Shown: one piece after another, positions 46,331 to 55,740 of the stretch | How the letters are laid out: each line of letters begins with the position of its first letter | How positions within the stretch are numbered: position 1 is the first letter of the stretch | NCBI RefSeq assembly: GCF_001956045.1 | Contig: NZ_MRTH01000014.1 | Coordinates: 1-64,000 of the forward strand | Source of the DNA: Paenibacillus sp. FSL H7-0331 | Lineage (GTDB): Bacteria; Bacillota; Bacilli; Paenibacillales; NBRC-103111 | DNA length: 64,000 nucleotides | Direction: 5' to 3' | Translations under genes and position numbers: made by a program | Notes under the pieces: generated by a model | Database searches by the model: none | What the model saw: the letters and a program-made list of their open reading frames with translations, nothing else | What the model was told of the DNA's origin: nothing

Positions 46331-47812
46331 GTGAAATACCGGAACCCTTATATACGCCTGTTTGTTTATATCTTGATGATAACTGCCATCGCTTGTCTGG
46401 GGATTGCTCTATACGGCCTGCAGAATCGAATGCCTGCTGGATATACAATAGATGAATGGCATGTGGGCGGAATTACCTACATGGAATTTGAGCAGCAGCT
46501 TACCGAACACACACAGCTTGTGCGGCAGCAGCCCATTCGTTTGGTCAGTACGCTGCCCGATTTGAAGCTGCCAGCCTTCACTGCAACGATGGAGCAGTTG
46601 GGTCTTCGTGTGTCCGTAGAAGATGCACTTGTGCCATTGGCACAGCTCCGTACGGGGTCACCCTGGACTCGTGCGGTATCCCGTTGGCAACTGCGTGAGC
46701 GGCATCAGGCACTCCGTTACGAATTTGATCCCGCTGTCCTTCATGGAGCACTTCTCCTGCAATTGTCCACTCTGTATGGACAACAACCAAGCCCTGCTCA
46801 GCGCGTTGTGGGGCCTACCGATGAGATCAGCTATATCCCTGATAGGCCAGTAAACCGTGTAGACGAGACCGCTTTACTACAGCAATTACAAAAGGAGATC
46901 CGTCCACTGGGGACTAGGGATCGGATATCTTCCCAATCAGAGGAAAGCGTGGTACCCATCGATATTCCTCTCTCCTTTGTGACCCAAAAGCCAGACCTCA
47001 CGCTTTCCGTTCTCCAAGCTCAGGGGGTAGATCGCAAAATCAGCGAGTTCTCTACACCACTCATGCAAACAAGCGAAGGTCGCCTGCACAACGTCCGCTC
47101 AACGGCATCGACGATCCATGACCTGTTGATGAAACCGGGGGATACCTTTGATTATGCAACCTATATTGCACAGACAGAGGCTCGGTTCGGCTTTCAGGAG
47201 GCGCCTGTTATCGTAAATGGCAAGCTTGTCCCTGGGATCGGCGGCGGCATCTGCCAGGTATCCTCCACCCTTTACAATGCCGTACTGCGTGCTGGACTTA
47301 CGATTGTCGAAAGACGCCATCATTCCTTGCCAGTCAGCTATGTTCCACTTGGACAAGATGCGACCTTTGCTGCTGGGCACATTAATTTCCAATTTCGCAA
47401 TAGTACAGACAAGTACTTGCTCATCCGAACGTCGGTAGATGATCGGCAAATGACTGTTAAACTATTCGGTCAAATTCCCATCGATACGACGTATACTATC
47501 GAATCCCATACGATTCGCACGCTTCAGCCCGAAATCCGCTATGTGGCTAATCCTACTTTATCACCTGGCAAGAAGCAGCTTATTAGTGAAGGTAAACCAG
47601 GTTATGTGGTGGATACTATACGCTATAAGAAACAAGCAGACCGGATCATTTCCCAAGAGCGTATCTCGCTAGATACTTATGCCGCACAGCCGACGATTAT
47701 CGCGGTATACCCGACCACTCCCTCGGGTCAGCCTGATCCCAAGCTTCAACCAGCCAAGCCTTATGAAGCACCCTTGGTCGAGGATGGGATTAAGGGACCT
47801 GTGTACAGATAA
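46331..47812 (+). CDS. VanW family protein with G5-type domain
   Basis: A 493 aa protein with an N-terminal membrane anchor (LFVYILMITAIACLGIALYG), a peptidoglycan-binding PG4-like region (about 60-220), the VanW domain (about 230-370; PGDTFDYATYIAQTEARFG, GIGGGICQVSSTLYNAVLRA, ERRHHSLPVSYVPLGQDATF) and a C-terminal G5-like segment (EGKPGYVVDTIRYKK). The family is common in Bacillales cell-surface proteins; VanW takes its name from vancomycin-resistance clusters but has no proven enzyme activity. A GTG at 46319 opens the frame with a crowded ribosome site; the GTG at 46331 has AAAGGGAG at 11 bases and gives MKYRNPYIRL. Confidence 0.82.
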   Translation: MKYRNPYIRLFVYILMITAIACLGIALYGLQNRMPAGYTIDEWHVGGITYMEFEQQLTEHTQLVRQQPIRLVSTLPDLKLPAFTATMEQLGLRVSVEDALVPLAQLRTGSPWTRAVSRWQLRERHQALRYEFDPAVLHGALLLQLSTLYGQQPSPAQRVVGPTDEISYIPDRPVNRVDETALLQQLQKEIRPLGTRDRISSQSEESVVPIDIPLSFVTQKPDLTLSVLQAQGVDRKISEFSTPLMQTSEGRLHNVRSTASTIHDLLMKPGDTFDYATYIAQTEARFGFQEAPVIVNGKLVPGIGGGICQVSSTLYNAVLRAGLTIVERRHHSLPVSYVPLGQDATFAAGHINFQFRNSTDKYLLIRTSVDDRQMTVKLFGQIPIDTTYTIESHTIRTLQPEIRYVANPTLSPGKKQLISEGKPGYVVDTIRYKKQADRIISQERISLDTYAAQPTIIAVYPTTPSGQPDPKLQPAKPYEAPLVEDGIKGPVYR

Positions 47813-47865
47813 AAAGCTCCAATCCAAACAGTCGTCTAAGTACGGCCGGATTGGAGTTCACTTTT
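47811..47865 (+). terminator. Terminator of the VanW-like gene
   Basis: CTCCAATCC (47817-47825) and GGATTGGAG (47848-47856) form a 9-bp stem with a 22-nt loop, followed by TTCACTTTT; begins at the VanW stop. The rest of 47866-48140 is gene-free and AT-rich, with no recognised element. Confidence 0.65.
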
Positions 47866-48143
47866 GCAAATAGCTTTGCACCCTCGATCATAGGTGAATC
47901 TTCCTCCAACAAGAAAGAGTTGATTTCTCCATCAACTCCTAGTCTTTCAAAACGGGACAAGTTCCTCTCTAAACTCCTCCTGCTCTTTTCCTTTTTGACC
48001 CTTTAGCAAAAGACATTCAACCAAACAGCGTTCCATATTTTTTTTTTGGGATTGATTGTCTCTTCGCTTCTTTCACTTGACAGTCTCTTCTTGTGAGTTC
48101 AAGACGGAATTGATCACCGTATCGACAATGTATTCAATTCTTA

Positions 48144-48174
48144 TTGACAATTATTTATCCTAATGTTAGGATAA
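48144..48174 (+). promoter_or_regulatory. MarR-type operator overlapping the promoter of the marR-doxX pair
   Basis: TTGACA (48144-48149) and TAGGAT (48167-48172) are 17 bp apart. A perfect 9-bp-arm palindrome TTATCCTAA-TG-TTAGGATAA (48155-48174) covers the spacer and -10. A second copy of its right half, AATGTTAGGATAA, lies at 48199-48211 beside a TATAAT. This is the expected layout for repression by the MarR-type product of the next gene, with the operator 160 bp upstream. Confidence 0.7.
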
Positions 48175-48332
48175 ATAAGAACTAATTATAGGATATATAA
48201 TGTTAGGATAATGTAGTGGATGAGGTGCGTCTTTTCTTAATCAAACTGCCAACTGATGTGTTAATTACTGATAGTACCCGGAATCTCATAAAATGTACCA
48301 CAAATTTTATTTCTTGAAAGGAAGAGGAATCA

Positions 48333-48782
48333 ATGTTTCAAGAGGATGAACAAAGTCAGCTTGATCTAAGGTTAATTCGAGTATGGGGAAAGGCTTCGAG
48401 GACCGTATTCGAAAATGTTAAAAAAGATATTGTAAGTCACGGGTTAGACCCAGTTAACTTTATGATTCTTGAGCTTCTTTATAGTAAAGGACCTCATCCA
48501 GTCCAGAAGATTAGTGAAACCTTTTCGATCCCAAGTGGGAGTATCACCTACGTAGTAGATAAACTTGAAACAAAAGCATTGGTAAAAAGAGAAGCTAGTC
48601 CAACGGACCGCAGAACATCAAATGTCGTCCTTACTGAGAAAGGAAAATTATTCTTTGACGAGATTTTCCCAAAACATGTTGAAACGATATCTCACAATTT
48701 ATCCTTTATCAGTAATGAAGAGAAAGAGCAGTTGATTCATTTGATGAAAAAAATCGGACTTGGGGCTAAGGAATTAGGATAA
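48333..48782 (+). CDS. MarR family transcriptional regulator
   Basis: A 149 aa winged-helix dimeric regulator. The DNA-recognition part is VQKISETFSIPSGSITYVVD with wing EASPTDRRTSNVVLTEKG; the dimerisation helices are at both ends (LRLIRVWGKASRTVFENV; NEEKEQLIHLMKKIGLG). It likely represses itself and the DoxX gene through the palindrome upstream, and MarR members of this group often sense oxidants or quinone-like compounds; the ligand is unknown. AGGAAGAGGAATCA precedes the ATG. The region is more AT-rich than its surroundings, which may mean it was acquired. Confidence 0.85.
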   Translation: MFQEDEQSQLDLRLIRVWGKASRTVFENVKKDIVSHGLDPVNFMILELLYSKGPHPVQKISETFSIPSGSITYVVDKLETKALVKREASPTDRRTSNVVLTEKGKLFFDEIFPKHVETISHNLSFISNEEKEQLIHLMKKIGLGAKELG

Positions 48783-48804
48783 CTACTAAAAGGAGAATGC
48801 GTAT

Positions 48805-49176
48805 ATGAAGTGGATAATTCGTATCTTTCAAGGATTGCTGGTCGTTGCTTTTATTCTTACTGGTGTCATGAAGTTAACTGGAAATGCAGAACAAAGCCAG
48901 CTCTTTACAGAAGCTTTTGGATATTCCCTCGGATTTATGTACTTTGTCGGTGCATGTGAGGTTTTGGGAGCCATTGGTCTCTTGGTTGGGTTTTGGAAGC
49001 CTCGAATCGCCTTACTTGTCTCAGGAGGGCTAGTGTTGCTTATGGCAGGCGCAGTCTTTTCACATTTACAGGCTGGTCAAGGTATTGGAACTGCAATACC
49101 TTCATTCATCCTATTAATTATAGGACTAGTCATTTTTATTGGAAAGCGAAATAAGAGTCTGAAAAAATTGGGATAG
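48805..49176 (+). CDS. DoxX family membrane protein
   Basis: A 123 aa protein with four predicted helices (IIRIFQGLLVVAFILTGVMK, GFMYFVGACEVLGAIGLLVG, IALLVSGGLVLLMAGAVFSH, AIPSFILLIIGLVIFIG), as in DoxX/DoxD-type proteins. Many bacterial members are linked with thiol/quinone redox stress and are found in MarR-controlled pairs. It lies 22 bp after the MarR gene with AAGGAGAA upstream, so both form one operon. Confidence 0.82.
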   Translation: MKWIIRIFQGLLVVAFILTGVMKLTGNAEQSQLFTEAFGYSLGFMYFVGACEVLGAIGLLVGFWKPRIALLVSGGLVLLMAGAVFSHLQAGQGIGTAIPSFILLIIGLVIFIGKRNKSLKKLG

Positions 49177-49225
49177 CAAGCAATTTAACATGAAGCCCCG
49201 TTTTTGCTTTTAAACATAAAGTGAC

Positions 49226-49330
49226 AAAAAACTGTCTCCAAAAGTCGGGTATCTTGACCTGGAGGCAGTCTCATTGTCTAATAAAAAGCCGAAAACCATA
49301 AACACGCCCAAACAGCGTTCTTATGGTTTT
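49226..49330 (-). terminator. Double terminator after argH
   Basis: Two stems follow argH on the minus strand. The first (49292-49330) is AAAACCATAA pairing with TTATGGTTTT, with a second GAACGC/GCGT pair inside, and CGGCTTTTTATT after it. The second (49231-49269) is ACTGCCTCCA pairing with TGGAGACAGT, followed by TTTTTTG. Either also shields the convergent doxX gene. Confidence 0.8.
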
Positions 49331-49355
49331 TAGTTAATTTTATTAAATTAACGGC

Positions 49356-50771
49356 CTACTTGCTTTTATTATAAAACTGCTCGAACCACTCATCCGTCTG
49401 CTGCTTCACAGCCTCAGCACGGCTAATGGCAGCACTAACCTGTCCGGTTGCCGTTCCACCGTACACATTACGTGCATTCACGACTTGCTCTGGCTGCAGC
49501 ACTGCATAAATATCGGATTCGAACAGATCGGAAAATTGATGGTATTCCTCAATCTTCAAGTCGAGTAAAAACTTCCCGTTTTGGATGCAATACAGCACCG
49601 TTTTGCCAATCACTTCATGCGCTTGACGGAAAGGCAGCCCTTTATTCACGAGATAATCAGCAATATCGGTCGCATTCGAGAAGTCCTGATTGACCGCTTG
49701 ACGCATCCGTTCCTTATTTACCTTCATCGTACTAACCATTGGAGCGTACAATTGAAGCGCGCCCTGAAGTGTCCGTACCGTGTCGAACATACCTTCCTTG
49801 TCTTCCTGCATATCTTTGTTATAAGCCAGTGGCAATGATTTCAGCACCGTAAGCAGACCAAACAAATTACCGTACACACGGCCCGTTTTGCCGCGAACCA
49901 GCTCAGGCACATCAGGATTTTTCTTCTGAGGCATGATACTGCTGCCCGTACAGAATGCGTCGTCCAGCTCGACAAATCGGAACTCCGTTGACGACCACAA
50001 GATCATTTCCTCAGATAAGCGTGACAAATGCATCATGATCATCGAAGCATTGGACAGAAACTCGATAATAAAGTCACGATCACTCACCGCATCCAGCGAA
50101 TTTTCGTACACACCGTCAAAGCCCAACTGCTGAGCTACAAAATGACGGTCAATTGGAAAGGTTGTTCCTGCCAATGCACCTGCACCAAGCGGCAGCACAT
50201 TAATCCGCTTGTAACTATCCTGCAGGCGCTCGATATCACGTTGGAACATCGACACATAAGCCATCAGATGATGAGCAAACAGAATCGGTTGGGCACGCTG
50301 CAAATGTGTGTACCCCGGCACAATCGTATCCAGGTTTTGACTGGCTTGTCCCAGAAGTGCCTCTTGTAATTTGTTCAACAGCCCGACAAACTCAACAACG
50401 CGCTTACGCAAATACAAATGCATATCGGTTGCGACCTGATCGTTACGACTGCGTCCGGTGTGCAGCTTCCCGCCTACGGGACCAACTTCCTCGATCAGCG
50501 CTTTCTCGATATTCATATGAATATCCTCGTCGCCTACCGTGAACTTTATTTCCCCTTGACGGATCTTGCTTTGTACCTTGAGCAAGCCGTTTTTGATCTT
50601 GTCGACATCCTCCAGAGGAAGAATTCCGCAGGTTCCCAGCATGGTCACATGCGCCAAACTGCCCTGTATATCTTCTTCTGCCAACTCTTTATCGAACAAA
50701 ATGGAAGCCGTATATTCCTCTACCAATTGATCGGTTTTTTTCGTAAAACGTCCACCCCACAGCTTTGACAC
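49356..50771 (-). CDS. argH: Argininosuccinate lyase
   Basis: Last step of arginine synthesis: cleaves argininosuccinate to arginine and fumarate. The 471 aa protein has the fumarase/aspartase-superfamily signature [18 protein letters not shown], with the conserved [16 protein letters not shown] and HTGRSRND segments. Last gene of the seven-gene arg operon. Starts at a GTG with GAGAGGGG upstream. The gap to argG (176 bp) is the largest inside the operon besides argJ-argB. Confidence 0.97.
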   Translation of the reverse strand: MSKLWGGRFTKKTDQLVEEYTASILFDKELAEEDIQGSLAHVTMLGTCGILPLEDVDKIKNGLLKVQSKIRQGEIKFTVGDEDIHMNIEKALIEEVGPVGGKLHTGRSRNDQVATDMHLYLRKRVVEFVGLLNKLQEALLGQASQNLDTIVPGYTHLQRAQPILFAHHLMAYVSMFQRDIERLQDSYKRINVLPLGAGALAGTTFPIDRHFVAQQLGFDGVYENSLDAVSDRDFIIEFLSNASMIMMHLSRLSEEMILWSSTEFRFVELDDAFCTGSSIMPQKKNPDVPELVRGKTGRVYGNLFGLLTVLKSLPLAYNKDMQEDKEGMFDTVRTLQGALQLYAPMVSTMKVNKERMRQAVNQDFSNATDIADYLVNKGLPFRQAHEVIGKTVLYCIQNGKFLLDLKIEEYHQFSDLFESDIYAVLQPEQVVNARNVYGGTATGQVSAAISRAEAVKQQTDEWFEQFYNKSK

Positions 50772-50947
50772 CGTTACAGCCCCTCTCTTACAGCTTTCTT
50801 CATGAAAGCCGTGTGTTCATAGTTGATTCTATCTTGAGTCTCTTATACACAATGCAAGGCTTTCCCAAGCTGCTTATGCGACAGCTCAGAAAAGCCTATG
50901 CCTTCTATTTGCTCACAACTCGGATTTTGCTTTCCTTGATATGTTAC

Positions 50948-52186
50948 TTACGACTTCGCATTTTGCTCCACACCGGAGGAAACCTTCAAGCGTAAAGCGT
51001 TCAAACGAATAAAGCCGGTCGCATCGCCTTGATTATAAGCCTGAGTCGGATCAGCTTCCATCGTTGCAATGTTCGGGTTGTACAAGCTGACAGGGCTTTG
51101 AACACCCGCTCCGATGACATTGCCTTTGTACAGCTTCAAGCGCACCGTACCTGTTACATTCTTCTGGCTCTCATCCACTAAAGCCTGAACGGCCAACCGC
51201 TCCGGCGCAAACCAGAAGCCGTTATACACAAGTATGCTATAGCGGGAAATCAACGAATCACGCAGGCTCATAACCTCACGATCCATCGTCAGCGACTCCA
51301 TCTTGCGGTGTGCAGCGAACAGGATCGTACCACCCGGTGTTTCATATACGCCGCGGCTCTTCATTCCTACAAAACGATTCTCTACCATATCGACACGGCC
51401 CACTCCATGCTTGCCGCCCAATTCATTCAAATACTCCATCACGTGCAGCGGAGTCATCAGATCACCATTAACCCCTACACAGTTACCCTTTTCAAAATTC
51501 AATTCTACGTATTCTGCCTGATCCGGCGCATCCTCAGGGTCAACGCTCAAAACGAACATGTCTTTGTTCGAGGTTGCGCTTGGATCAAACCAAGGATCCT
51601 CCAGCATCCCGCTCTCAAAGCTGATATGCAGCAGGTTACGGTCAGTGGAATAAGGCTTGGAGGCCGAAGCCGTTACCGGAATGTTATGTTTCTCGGCGTA
51701 TGCGATCATTTCCGCACGGCCCGGGAAGGTTTCACGGAACGAATCCAGACGCCATGGGGCAATAACCTCCAGCTCAGGCGCCAGGGCTGCCGCTGTAAGC
51801 TCGAAGCGCACCTGGTCATTACCTTTACCTGTTGCGCCGTGGGCAATCGCTGTAGCGCCTTCTTGACGGGCGATTTCAACCATCCGCTTGGCGATCAAGG
51901 GACGCGCAATGCTTGTTCCAAGCAAATATTGTCCTTCATACAAGGCGCCTGCCTGAAACATCGGATAAATGAAGTCTTTGGCAAATTCATCGCGAAGATC
52001 ATCGATATAAATTTTGGATGCCCCTGTTGCAAGCGCCTTTTCTTCCAGACCGTCCAGCTCATCCTTTTGCCCGATATCTGCTGTAAAAGCGATAATTTCA
52101 GCATCGTACGTTTCTTTTAACCATTTTAAAATAACCGAAGTGTCCAAACCGCCTGAATAGGCGAGAACTATTTTTTGTTTAGCCAT
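50948..52186 (-). CDS. argG: Argininosuccinate synthase
   Basis: Joins citrulline and aspartate with ATP to form argininosuccinate. The 412 aa length is normal. ATP-pyrophosphatase P-loop at the N-terminus ([17 protein letters not shown]) and the conserved segments [36 protein letters not shown]. It follows argF by 61 bp. Confidence 0.97.
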   Translation of the reverse strand: MAKQKIVLAYSGGLDTSVILKWLKETYDAEIIAFTADIGQKDELDGLEEKALATGASKIYIDDLRDEFAKDFIYPMFQAGALYEGQYLLGTSIARPLIAKRMVEIARQEGATAIAHGATGKGNDQVRFELTAAALAPELEVIAPWRLDSFRETFPGRAEMIAYAEKHNIPVTASASKPYSTDRNLLHISFESGMLEDPWFDPSATSNKDMFVLSVDPEDAPDQAEYVELNFEKGNCVGVNGDLMTPLHVMEYLNELGGKHGVGRVDMVENRFVGMKSRGVYETPGGTILFAAHRKMESLTMDREVMSLRDSLISRYSILVYNGFWFAPERLAVQALVDESQKNVTGTVRLKLYKGNVIGAGVQSPVSLYNPNIATMEADPTQAYNQGDATGFIRLNALRLKVSSGVEQNAKS

Positions 52187-52247
52187 GTTTGATTCCGCGC
52201 TCCTTTGATAATTACATAATTACAATTAAAATGAACATATAAGTTCT

Positions 52248-53201
52248 TTACATAATCGCTGCCATGATCGCTTTTTGGGCGTGCAGCCGGTTTTCGGCTT
52301 GATCAAAAATGATCGAGTTCGGTCCATCGATAACACCCTCACTGACTTCTTCGCCACGGTGGGCAGGCAAGCAGTGCATGAACAGGTAATCCTTTTTCGC
52401 CAGACTGGCAAGCGCCTCGTTCACCTGAAATTGTTTAAAGGCGATTTCACGTTCTTTTTGCTCTTCCTCAAAGCCCATGCTCGCCCACACATCGGTATAA
52501 ATAACATCGGCATCCGCTACTGCCTCTTTGACGTCATTGCCAACGTAAAGCTTGGCTCCTGTCTGGTTCGCTACATCTACTGCTGAGGTTACGATCTTCT
52601 CATTAGGCTCATAGCCCTTAGGCGAAGCTACCGCAAAATCGATTCCGAGCTTCGCTGCACCCATGATCAAGGAATGCACCATGTTGTTGCCATCCCCGAT
52701 ATAAGCGACCTTCAAACCGCGCAGTTGCCCTTTGTGCTCCAATATCGTCTGATAATCGGCCAATGCCTGACACGGATGCGACCGGTCGGTCAGTCCGTTA
52801 ATAACGGGAATCGTTGCGCCGCGAGCCAAATCAATAACCTTGCGGTGGGCATGAGTACGGATCATAATGCCGTCCAGGTAGCGTGACATCGTTTGTGCTG
52901 TATCGGAGATCGTCTCGCCGCGTCCCAGTTGCAAATCGTTACTGCTCAAAAATAAGGCATGACCGCCTAATTGATACATCCCGACTTCAAAAGAAACCCT
53001 TGTGCGAGTGGATGACTTTTCAAAAATCATTCCCAGCGTCTTGCCTTTCAAGGGATGGAATACTTCCCCTGCGTTACGTTTCTTTTTCAAATCTATCGCC
53101 ATATCCAGCAAATATTGAATTTCCTCGGTTGTAAAGTCAGATAGACCCAAAAAATCTCTGCCTTTTAAATCCACGGCTAGTTGTTGCTCTGTGATTGTCA
53201 A
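52248..53201 (-). CDS. argF: Ornithine carbamoyltransferase
   Basis: Transfers carbamoyl from carbamoyl phosphate to ornithine to give citrulline. The 317 aa protein has the carbamoyl-phosphate loop FEKSSTRTRVSFEVGMYQLG, the ornithine-binding segment HPCQALADYQTI and HCLPAHRGEEVSEGVI. Starts at a TTG with GAGGGGC about 10 bases upstream; an alternative is not apparent. It follows argD by 34 bp. No carAB carbamoyl-phosphate synthase genes are in this operon, unlike in B. subtilis. Confidence 0.97.
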   Translation of the reverse strand: MTITEQQLAVDLKGRDFLGLSDFTTEEIQYLLDMAIDLKKKRNAGEVFHPLKGKTLGMIFEKSSTRTRVSFEVGMYQLGGHALFLSSNDLQLGRGETISDTAQTMSRYLDGIMIRTHAHRKVIDLARGATIPVINGLTDRSHPCQALADYQTILEHKGQLRGLKVAYIGDGNNMVHSLIMGAAKLGIDFAVASPKGYEPNEKIVTSAVDVANQTGAKLYVGNDVKEAVADADVIYTDVWASMGFEEEQKEREIAFKQFQVNEALASLAKKDYLFMHCLPAHRGEEVSEGVIDGPNSIIFDQAENRLHAQKAIMAAIM

Positions 53202-53235
53202 GGTTCTCTGCCCCTCTCAAAAATAAATTCAGCTT

Positions 53236-54432
53236 TTATTGTACCGCAGCGGCCGCTTGTTTGCTAAGTACCGAACGGATTACGGATATGCCCCGATCCA
53301 CATCTTCCTTCGTGATCAACAGACTCGGTGCCAATCGGATTACGTTTGGACCTGCCGAGATTACGAGAACAGCCTGCTCCTGCAGTGCGGTGACCAAGTC
53401 GGCAACCGGTTGCGTGCATTCGATCCCGATCAGCAATCCTAAACCACGTACTTCCTTAACCAATGGGTTATCGGCTAATTGCTTCGACAATTCATTAACG
53501 ATATATTCGCCCATTTCTGCCGCCCGCTCGGACAGCTTTTCATTCAAAATCGTCTCCAGTGTTGCCACACCCGCCGTTGTAGACAAATAATTACCGCCGA
53601 ATGTAGAGCCGTGACTGCCTGCAGAGAATGCCTCACGAAGCTTCTCTTTACCGACCATGGCACCAATCGGCATTCCACTGCCTAGACCTTTGGCCAATGT
53701 AAATATATCCGGCTGAATGCCATAATGCTCATAGGCGAACAGCTTACCGGTACGACCGATTCCGGTCTGGATTTCGTCAATAATTAATAGCAGCCCATGC
53801 TGCTCACAAAGAGCAGTCACTCGCTTAATGAACTCCGGCTCAGCGCGGTTCACACCACCCTCACCTTGAACCATCTCCAGCATAATCGCGCAGGTTTTGG
53901 GACCGATTAGCTGCTTCAGTGCCTCTGCATCATTATAAGGCGCAAACACAAAGCCCTCCGGCAATGGGGCAAAGCCGTCTTTTACCTTATCCTGTCCAGT
54001 TGCTGTCAGTGTCGCTAATGTACGCCCATGAAAAGATTGCTGAAACGTAATAATCTCGTACTGCTCCGGCTTGCCCAGTACTTTATTAAAATAGCGACGG
54101 GCCAGCTTGATCGCCGCTTCATTGGCCTCGGCACCACTGTTGCAAAAAAACACAGCATCGCCACAACTGTTGTCAGTCAGTAACTGAGCCAGTTTTTCCT
54201 GATTCGGTATATGAAATAAATTGCTGGTATGCCAAAGCTGGTCGATTTGCGCTTTCAGACGCTCGGTAACCTGTTTAGGGACGTGCCCCAGATTCGTAAC
54301 AGCAATTCCGCTCATCAAGTCGAGGTATTCCTTGCCCTGCTCATCCCACAGTCGACTGCCTTCACCCTTCACAAACGTCAACCCGTACCTGCTGCCGTAA
54401 TTCGGAAATAAAGAATTGGCTCCTTCTCCCAT
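53236..54432 (-). CDS. argD: Acetylornithine aminotransferase
   Basis: PLP-dependent class III aminotransferase that makes N-acetylornithine from N-acetylglutamate semialdehyde and glutamate. The 398 aa length is normal. PLP region: FCNSGAEANEAAIKLAR, IIDEIQTGIGRTGKLFAYEH and the Schiff-base lysine in DIFTLAKGLGSGMPIGA. Follows argB by 78 bp. Confidence 0.96.
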   Translation of the reverse strand: MGEGANSLFPNYGSRYGLTFVKGEGSRLWDEQGKEYLDLMSGIAVTNLGHVPKQVTERLKAQIDQLWHTSNLFHIPNQEKLAQLLTDNSCGDAVFFCNSGAEANEAAIKLARRYFNKVLGKPEQYEIITFQQSFHGRTLATLTATGQDKVKDGFAPLPEGFVFAPYNDAEALKQLIGPKTCAIMLEMVQGEGGVNRAEPEFIKRVTALCEQHGLLLIIDEIQTGIGRTGKLFAYEHYGIQPDIFTLAKGLGSGMPIGAMVGKEKLREAFSAGSHGSTFGGNYLSTTAGVATLETILNEKLSERAAEMGEYIVNELSKQLADNPLVKEVRGLGLLIGIECTQPVADLVTALQEQAVLVISAGPNVIRLAPSLLITKEDVDRGISVIRSVLSKQAAAAVQ

Positions 54433-54510
54433 GCCAGCTCACTCCTTTTCCTGATTCATTGGTTTGTTGCATTACGCTTGCTTGCTGCTTGAGGAACTCA
54501 TGGTCATCGG

Positions 54511-55290
54511 CTATCTGACGATTCGTGTACCGATCTCTGCACCTTTAATGACTCTGCTCAATACTTCCGGCTCGGCTCCGTTCACGATAACAACTTCACT
54601 CACCTTGCCTTGGATGCATTGGATCGCTGCACGCACCTTCGGAATCATGCCTCCATAAATATCGCCGCTTGTAATCATTTCGTTGATTTCCTGCACGGTA
54701 ACGAGCGGAAGCACCTTTTTCTCGCCGTTGATCGTTTTCATTATGCCTGGCACATCGGTCACGACAATCATTCTCTCCACGCCCAGATGTGAAGCTACAG
54801 CACCCGCCGCTGTATCGGCATTAATATTGTAGCGCTGACCTCCGTCTGCTCCCAGGCCAACCGGAGCGATGACCGGCATATAGCCTAGCTTGATGATGCC
54901 TTGCAGCAGCTCTGCGTTCACATGGGTCACATCACCAACCAAGCCAACCTCATTGGCATTATCTACCGGCTCTGCCTGAATCAAATGACCATCCACACCA
55001 GAGATGCCGATTGCTTTTGCGCCCGCCAGCTGAATCTTGCGGACGATCTCTTTATTAATCTGCCCTGATAAAACCATCTCGACAACGTCGAGTACGGCTT
55101 CGTTCGTTTTGCGCAGCCCATTGACAAATTCGGTTTCGATGCCCAGCTTGCTGAGCGTATCCGAGATTGCAGGTCCGCCTCCGTGTACAATTACCGGAAT
55201 GATCTGCTCATCCTGCAGTCGTTTCATATCTTCAAAAAAAGAATTCGGCAGCGCCGCCAGCGTACTACCGCCGCATTTCATGACAAACAT
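54511..55290 (-). CDS. argB: Acetylglutamate kinase
   Basis: Phosphorylates N-acetylglutamate; the second committed step of arginine synthesis. The amino acid kinase fold shows KCGGS, VIVHGGGPAISDTL, GQINKEIVRKIQLAGAKAIG and MIVVTDVPGIM. The open frame runs to 55632, but the extra 114 residues lie over hairpin repeats and look non-coding. The ATG at 55290 (MFVMKCGGSTLAAL) gives 260 aa, as expected, with GGAGGG about 12 bases upstream. Confidence 0.95.
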   Translation of the reverse strand: MFVMKCGGSTLAALPNSFFEDMKRLQDEQIIPVIVHGGGPAISDTLSKLGIETEFVNGLRKTNEAVLDVVEMVLSGQINKEIVRKIQLAGAKAIGISGVDGHLIQAEPVDNANEVGLVGDVTHVNAELLQGIIKLGYMPVIAPVGLGADGGQRYNINADTAAGAVASHLGVERMIVVTDVPGIMKTINGEKKVLPLVTVQEINEMITSGDIYGGMIPKVRAAIQCIQGKVSEVVIVNGAEPEVLSRVIKGAEIGTRIVR

Positions 55291-55311
55291 AATGGTGATT
55301 ACCCTCCCAAA

Positions 55312-55605
55312 CCCTCCCTGATAGGGAGGGCCCCAGAGGGCTGTGCCCTCTGGACTCCCCCTATAAGCCGAGGAATACTGATGCTGTTGGTGCTTTGTTG
55401 ATGGATACAACGTGGTTACAACGCTTTCGTCCCTTAAGGGACACGCTTTACTTGTGGCCGCGGAACGTTTGCGAACCTTTGTGATGTTATCAGCGCTTTT
55501 CGTCCCTGCGGGACACGCTTTATTTGGGTGCTTGGAGTTGGTTTTAGTGATGGGTGCAATTGCTTCGCTCTGCACACGCTGTAACGATTCGTACATCGTT
55601 ACAGC
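55312..55605. repeat. Hairpin-rich spacer between argJ and argB
   Basis: The 450-bp argJ-argB gap has four strong inverted repeats. They are CCCTCCC-TGATA-GGGAGGG (55312-55330), CCAGAGGGC-TGT-GCCCTCTGG (55333-55353), two related units CGCTTTCGTCCCTTAAGGGACACGCTT-like (55421-55450 and 55494-55521, each with a GTCCC/GGGAC core), and GCTGTAACGAT-N6-ATCGTTACAGC (55578-55605). No gene is supported. The elements lie inside the arg transcript and may be genomic repeats, processing sites or attenuators. Confidence 0.75.
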
Positions 55606-55740
55606 AAGGGAAAAGTGACTAAGGATTGACAATGGTCGTTTTCTTAACTCTTATGATGTTTAACATAGTTATTATGGCTGTTTACTATTAAGATAAAATT
55701 CCGCTTTAGCTCGTTGAGTTCAATTAAATTGTTCGGTTCC

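Noticed and set aside
51308..52120. A 270-codon plus-strand ORF opposite argG
   Set aside because: Antisense shadow of a confident biosynthetic gene, with Cys/His-rich unlikely composition and no start signal.
55421..55521. A CRISPR array, because of repeated GTCCC/GGGAC units
   Set aside because: Only two dissimilar copies, no regular spacers and no cas genes; they are better read as dispersed hairpin repeats.
54511..55632. A long N-terminal extension of argB (114 extra residues)
   Set aside because: The extension runs over hairpin repeats and reads as low-quality sequence, and the ATG at 55290 gives the normal length.
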